Assembly: GCF_019710575.1 (NCBI RefSeq)
Contig: NZ_JAHWFK010000026.1
Span: 1 to 33,395 of the forward strand
DNA length: 33,395 nucleotides
Direction of reading: 5' to 3'
Source of the DNA: Paractinoplanes polyasparticus
GTDB taxonomy: Bacteria > Actinomycetota > Actinomycetes > Mycobacteriales > Micromonosporaceae
The notes beneath the pieces are model-generated. The model was not told where the DNA came from. It searched no databases and worked only from the letters and a program-made list of their open reading frames with translations. The first letter of the stretch is position 1. Every line of letters begins with the position of its first letter. Both the position numbers and the translations under genes were made by a program. This document shows positions 30,389 through 33,395 of the stretch, one piece after another.

Positions 30389-31000
30389 CGCCGACGTCGA
30401 TCTCGCGGTGCAGGCGGCGATCCACGCCGGGCTCAAGAACAAACGAGCTGGTCGCCGCGATGCCGATGACGCTGCTGCAAGCCGCCATGCCCGAGCCGGC
30501 GGCCCAGCCCAGTTTGCCTGCGTGGCTCAGTCTGCCGGCCTGGTCCCGTCTGCCGGCCTGGTCCCGTCTGCCGGCCTGGTCCCGTCTGCCGGCCTGGTCC
30601 GGTTAGCCGGCCTTGCTCTGGTCTGCTGGCCTGGCCTGATGGTCTTGACCTCGTCGGCGAGTGCGGCTGCCGCGCCCAGCTTGCCCTCGAACAGGTGCCC
30701 AGCGGGCGGAGCTGAGGGCCAGCGGCAGTACGGCGAGCGCAGCCTGATTCGGTTAGCCGGCTCGATCCGGGTAGCCGGTTCGGACAAGGGAGGCACGGCG
30801 GCCACCGCAAGCCTGCGACACCCCCGCGAGGGCAGCGCCATGTGGACCGCTGCGGTTTCCGGAAACGGTGGTGAGGGTCATGCGTTCATCGAGCGCGCGC
30901 CTGCTCTGGGTGCGGGAATCACCCGCCCGGCCGCGCCCACCGTTGCCGGCCCTCACAGCGCAGCATCGGCTATGTGGGCCGGTGTCGCGTTCGGCAGTTG
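30389..31000. other. Gene-poor, repeat-bearing stretch with possible gene fragments
   Basis: No complete gene with a ribosome-binding site was found. Right after the PPOX stop the + strand reads NADVDLAVQAAIHAGLKNK without a start codon. On the minus strand near 30640-30720 a coding-like piece reads LFEGKLGAAAALADEVKTI. Both look like remnants of old genes, but no family is recognised. The middle holds an 18-bp tandem repeat. Leftward and rightward frames through the repeat are low-complexity Leu/Pro/Ala/Trp or Arg/Pro/Ala/Asp strings and are not called as genes. Confidence 0.5.
30532..30603. repeat. 18-bp tandem repeat, four copies
   Basis: CTGCCGGCCTGGTCCCGT occurs three times exactly (30532-30585) and a fourth time with one change (30586-30603). 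Degenerate copies continue on both sides (from 30514 and after 30603). The period of 18 keeps all frames open. Confidence 0.9.
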
Positions 31001-31405
31001 CTACGGGCGGGTGAGTTGCACGCGGTCGGCGGGGTGGACGGTCTCGGTGCCGTCGCTGCTGGTCACGACCAGGACGGGCACACCCTCGCCGAGGCGGTAT
31101 TTGCGGCGCTCGGCGTCGGTGGGCATGCGGGCGCCGGCGCGGTCGCCGCGGGCCAGCGCGATGACCTCGATCGGTTCGGGCACGCGGACGAAGGTGCCGC
31201 GAGGCCGGTCGACGGTCACCAGTCCTTCGGTGCGCAGCTGGCCGATCGCCTGGCGGACGGTGGTGCGGCTGATCCCGTATTCCTGCGCGAGACGCAGCTC
31301 GCTGGGCAGCGGCTCACCGGGCCCCAGCTCCCCGGACTCGATCTGGTTGCGCAACAGATCAGCCAGCTGGCGAAAGACCGCACGGTCCGCAGACGGATCG
31401 ATCAT
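31001..31405 (-). CDS. Short GntR family transcriptional regulator
   Basis: ATG 31405 gives 134 residues; ATG 31459 could add 18 more. The start MIDPSADRAVFRQLADLLRN leads into a winged helix-turn-helix: SGELGPGEPLPSELRLAQEY and ISRTTVRQAIGQLRTEGLV, then the wing VDRPRGTFVRV. The usual large effector domain (UTRA or FadR) is missing. Instead there is a roughly 55-residue tail with ARMPTDAERRKYRLGEGVP and a final VHPADRVQLTRP. Small GntR proteins of this build are common in actinomycetes beside genes for proteins with a DRPxWxCxxCGxPWPC motif, as here. The likely target is its own region; a palindrome lies just upstream. Confidence 0.87.
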   Translation of the reverse strand: MIDPSADRAVFRQLADLLRNQIESGELGPGEPLPSELRLAQEYGISRTTVRQAIGQLRTEGLVTVDRPRGTFVRVPEPIEVIALARGDRAGARMPTDAERRKYRLGEGVPVLVVTSSDGTETVHPADRVQLTRP

Positions 31406-31443
31406 GCCAGCCAGTCTACGTGACCACGATGTTCCATCGGATT

Positions 31444-31451
31444 GTACGTAC
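31444..31451. promoter_or_regulatory. Candidate operator palindrome GTACGTAC
   Basis: An 8-bp perfect palindrome 39 bases upstream of the favoured gntR start, next to AT-rich sequence (TATCAT-like -10 on the minus strand at about 31465-31470). GntR regulators often bind short palindromes near their own promoter. Confidence 0.35.
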
Positions 31452-31542
31452 GGAGCCATGTAGGTATGATAACCCTGCCGCACTGAGAAGGCTGAGACTT
31501 GATCGGGCGGCAGGACGGGCGGCGGTAAAAGCCGCACCACGA

Positions 31543-31557
31543 GGTGCCCAAAGCACC
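31543..31557 (-). terminator. Small hairpin between the repeat-protein gene and gntR
   Basis: GGTGC-ccaaa-GCACC makes a 5-pair stem about 125 bases beyond the stop of the leftward repeat-protein gene, with GGCTTTT about 15 bases further on in the leftward direction. A weak terminator candidate. Confidence 0.3.
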
Positions 31558-31680
31558 CCGCGCACGGCCCCACCGTCGCCCGTTCTTCCGCTCGCCGCGC
31601 CCAGCCGCCACCACCGTCGAGCGGCCAACGGCAACCCAGGCACGGCGGGCGCCCTAGTCACCGGTCACTGTTGCGGGTCA

Positions 31681-32817
31681 TCAGCCGGCGGACCGCCCCT
31701 CGTCATCACCCTCCGGGGCAACAGCAGCCTTCCGGGCCCACGCGACGAACCGCTCGAACAGGTTGGCCGGCGCCATCTGCCCATCAGCCACAAGATCCCC
31801 GAGGGCGTCATACATCTGGGCGGTCAAATAGATCGTGAGTATCGACGGAAAGGCCCAGAACTCCTCGATCAGCCGCTCCTGCGCCGTAGCGCATGGCCAG
31901 GGCTCCCCACACGCAAGGCACTTCCACCCGGGCCGATCATTCAAGTGATCCATGAGGTTCACCGCCGCAAGCCCACGGCCCTCACCAACCAGCCCAGCCG
32001 CGTTGAGCAGCCCCGCCACCCCCACTCCCTCAACCAATCCGGCCGGCGCTGTAGGCCCGGCCGGCTCTGGCGGGCCGCTGGTCGCCGCTGACGTGGTTGG
32101 TGTTGTTGGTCTGGTGGGGCGTGGTGAGCCGTTCGTGTTCGCCGGTCCGGCTGGCACTGTCGGTCCGGCTGGCACTGTCGGTCCGGCTGGCACTGTCGGT
32201 CCGGCTGGCACTGTCGGTCCGGCTGGCACTGTCGGACCGCTGGTCGCCGCCGACGTGGTTGGTGCTGTCGGTCTGATGGGGCTTGTAGAAGCATCAGTCG
32301 TCGCTGGCGTTGTTGACCTGGCCGGCTTCGGCGCCCCGCCCGCCTTTACTGGTGTGGTTGGCATCCTCGGTCTGGCTCGCTTCGATGAACCCTCCGCATT
32401 CGCCGATGCAGTCGGCGCCGTGGGTCTGGCTGGTCTTGGTAAGCCGCTCACCTTCGCCGACGTGGTTGGCGTTGTTGGCTTGGCTGGGTTGGGTGAACCG
32501 CTCGTCCTTGCTGACCTGGTTGGTGCCGTTGGCCTGGCCGAATCTGGTGAATCCTCCGCATTGGCCGATGTGGTTGGTGCTGTCGGTCTGTCCGGCGTTG
32601 GCGGGCTGACTGGCTGAGCCGAGCTGGTCGCCGATGTTGGATTGACCGTTGCCCGAGGTTCAACTCCCCGAGGCGCGGCCGATTCCGTTGAGGTGCCGAC
32701 AGGCTGGGGCCGGCTCGGCGGCGTTTCCGCTCCGGTGGTTTTCCGCCCTTCGGCCGGACGGGACCTGGCTGCGCTGATCGGCGTCGCGCCGTCGGGTGGT
32801 GGTTCGATAGAGGTCAT
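31681..32817 (-). CDS. Pro/Thr/Ala-rich repeat protein with C-terminal CxxC-PC domain
   Basis: ATG 32817 follows GGGGGAA at a 7-base gap and gives 378 residues. Residues about 1-70 are Pro/Ser/Arg-rich. About 70-255 consist of imperfect 18-residue repeats of the form ...PxRPTTPTTSA..., with a block of six-residue GPTVPA units inside. The C-terminal 90 residues are different and look folded: MDHLNDRPGWKCLACGEPWP has Cys300 and Cys303, and Cys309 follows. Then come helices FWAFPSILTIYLTAQMYDAL and PANLFERFVAWARK. This ending is a recurrent actinomycete domain, sometimes labelled flavin reductase, with no proven function; the Cys residues may bind zinc. No signal peptide. Upstream of and codirectional with gntR. 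Confidence 0.75.
   Translation of the reverse strand: MTSIEPPPDGATPISAARSRPAEGRKTTGAETPPSRPQPVGTSTESAAPRGVEPRATVNPTSATSSAQPVSPPTPDRPTAPTTSANAEDSPDSARPTAPTRSARTSGSPNPAKPTTPTTSAKVSGLPRPARPTAPTASANAEGSSKRARPRMPTTPVKAGGAPKPARSTTPATTDASTSPIRPTAPTTSAATSGPTVPAGPTVPAGPTVPAGPTVPAGPTVPAGPANTNGSPRPTRPTTPTTSAATSGPPEPAGPTAPAGLVEGVGVAGLLNAAGLVGEGRGLAAVNLMDHLNDRPGWKCLACGEPWPCATAQERLIEEFWAFPSILTIYLTAQMYDALGDLVADGQMAPANLFERFVAWARKAAVAPEGDDEGRSAG
32144..32233. repeat. 18-bp tandem repeat, five perfect copies
   Basis: GGTCCGGCTGGCACTGTC is repeated five times without a change. In the leftward gene it encodes the six-residue unit GPTVPA (permuted). It is embedded in a wider array (about 32085-32620) of degenerate 54-bp units, three times 18. 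Confidence 0.95.
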
Positions 32818-33061
32818 TCGTGGTTCCCCCAGGAGTGCCCGTCGGGACGGGCGGGTGGCGCTGCTCGCTGCCGACCAAGAGGCCGACGCGGCAATCCAGC
32901 GCCGATTTCGAACGCTTCGAAGACGTGGCGTGGTGAAACCTCGACATGCCGGCGACTGGGACCGGGAAGCTCGGACGCAGGAGCCACCTGCACGTGTCCG
33001 ACCTCTCCGTGACACCAGTCCGGCAGCCTCGCGGAAACCGGACGCCTGACGCACTCGCGTG

Positions 33062-33093
33062 GCCCGCATCCCGCGCCTTCCAGGGATGCGGGC
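33062..33093. terminator. Strong hairpin near the right edge
   Basis: GCCCGCATCCC and GGGATGCGGGC form an 11-pair perfect stem around a 10-base loop. No T run follows in either direction. It may end a leftward transcript entering from the right edge. Confidence 0.45.
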
Positions 33094-33395
33094 GTCGTGG
33101 CATCCCCACGAACTGGCGGCGCGGCATGAGCCCCACGAGAAATTCAGCTCCAGCGATTGCTCGCCGTAGGCGACCGCCAGGAACGCGTGATCCGGATCTG
33201 GCCGTCGCAAAGGCAAGCGGCCACCGGCACCCGGGCCGATCCCGAGAGCCGCTGCCACCCAAGCGCCCAGCGGCCCGCCGATTCCCCGGCGATGCCCTTC
33301 CACCCGACGCCCCCGGGGACGTGTTCCACCACCACCGCGGCGCTGGCGAGATGCATAGCCGACCGCTGCCCATTCCTCGTGCGGCCTGCATACCC
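33094..33395 (-). other. Right-edge sequence, possibly the broken or partial end of a leftward gene
   Basis: Two leftward frames each look coding over part of this stretch. One begins MHLASAAVVVEHVPGGVGWK and stops near 33144; the other reads DPDHAFLAVAYGEQSLELNF before becoming Arg-rich. Switching from one to the other would need a frameshift, so this may be a decayed gene, or the true gene may start outside the window. No family recognised. The 240 bases between 32818 and 33061 hold only the presumed promoter of the repeat-protein gene. Confidence 0.3.

Noticed and set aside
30532..30603. CRISPR-like repeat array
   Set aside because: The 18-bp units are directly adjacent without spacers, and no cas genes are present.
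32144..32233. Collagen-like + strand protein (PAGTVG repeats)
   Set aside because: The + strand frame is a shadow: the minus strand has the ribosome-binding site, a full-length gene and the conserved Cys domain.

Overview
The window looks like chromosomal DNA of a high-GC actinobacterium, most likely Micromonosporaceae (Actinoplanes-like). I infer this from the very high GC, frequent GTG starts, the block ffh ... rpsP-khpA-rimM-trmD-rplS-lepB-lepB-nudix-rnhB-DUF2469, an archaeal-type proS, an ECF sigma gene and a stealth-type phosphotransferase gene. No taxonomic search was possible.

Layout. 1-3470: the start of a leftward membrane or secreted protein with a structured leader, then a rightward set: a GT-B-like protein, a coiled-coil protein, a GtrB/DPM1-type glycosyltransferase and a GtrA flippase-like protein. 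3485-7977: an aromatic-degradation cluster of an AraC regulator, a single-chain fusion of maleylacetate reductase with hydroxyquinol 1,2-dioxygenase, and an FAD phenol/resorcinol-type hydroxylase. Together these would take a resorcinol-like phenol through hydroxyquinol and maleylacetate to 3-oxoadipate. 8016-9250: two unassigned genes. 9247-12206 (leftward): nucleotide-sugar dehydrogenase and stealth phosphotransferase, a second surface-polysaccharide module. 12392-16211: small membrane protein, ffh, a lower-GC patch with a Uma2-family gene and a possible broken small gene, and an amidohydrolase. 16201-18103 (leftward): ECF sigma factor with a membrane-anchored beta-propeller partner.

18182-26643 is mostly core information processing and secretion: proS, DUF402 protein, rpsP, khpA, rimM, trmD, rplS, two type I signal peptidases, NUDIX, rnhB and DUF2469. 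It contains several strong RNA-structure candidates: a perfect hairpin before rplS, a nested two-stem structure after rplS, and a complex intergenic region before rpsP. 26732-30388 holds an M23-family protein, a class V aminotransferase, a XerC-type recombinase, a DUF6636-like lipoprotein and a PPOX-fold protein. 30389-33395 is accessory: 18-bp tandem repeats, a short GntR regulator, and a Pro/Thr-rich repeat protein ending in a Cys-rich domain, plus edge sequence I cannot assign.

The most unusual items are the reductase-dioxygenase fusion, the nested structure at 23362-23413, the GntR/Cys-domain repeat-protein pair, and a possible antisense mini-ORF with a duplicated NFKVK motif upstream of rpsP. 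No tRNA, rRNA, CRISPR array or transposase was seen.
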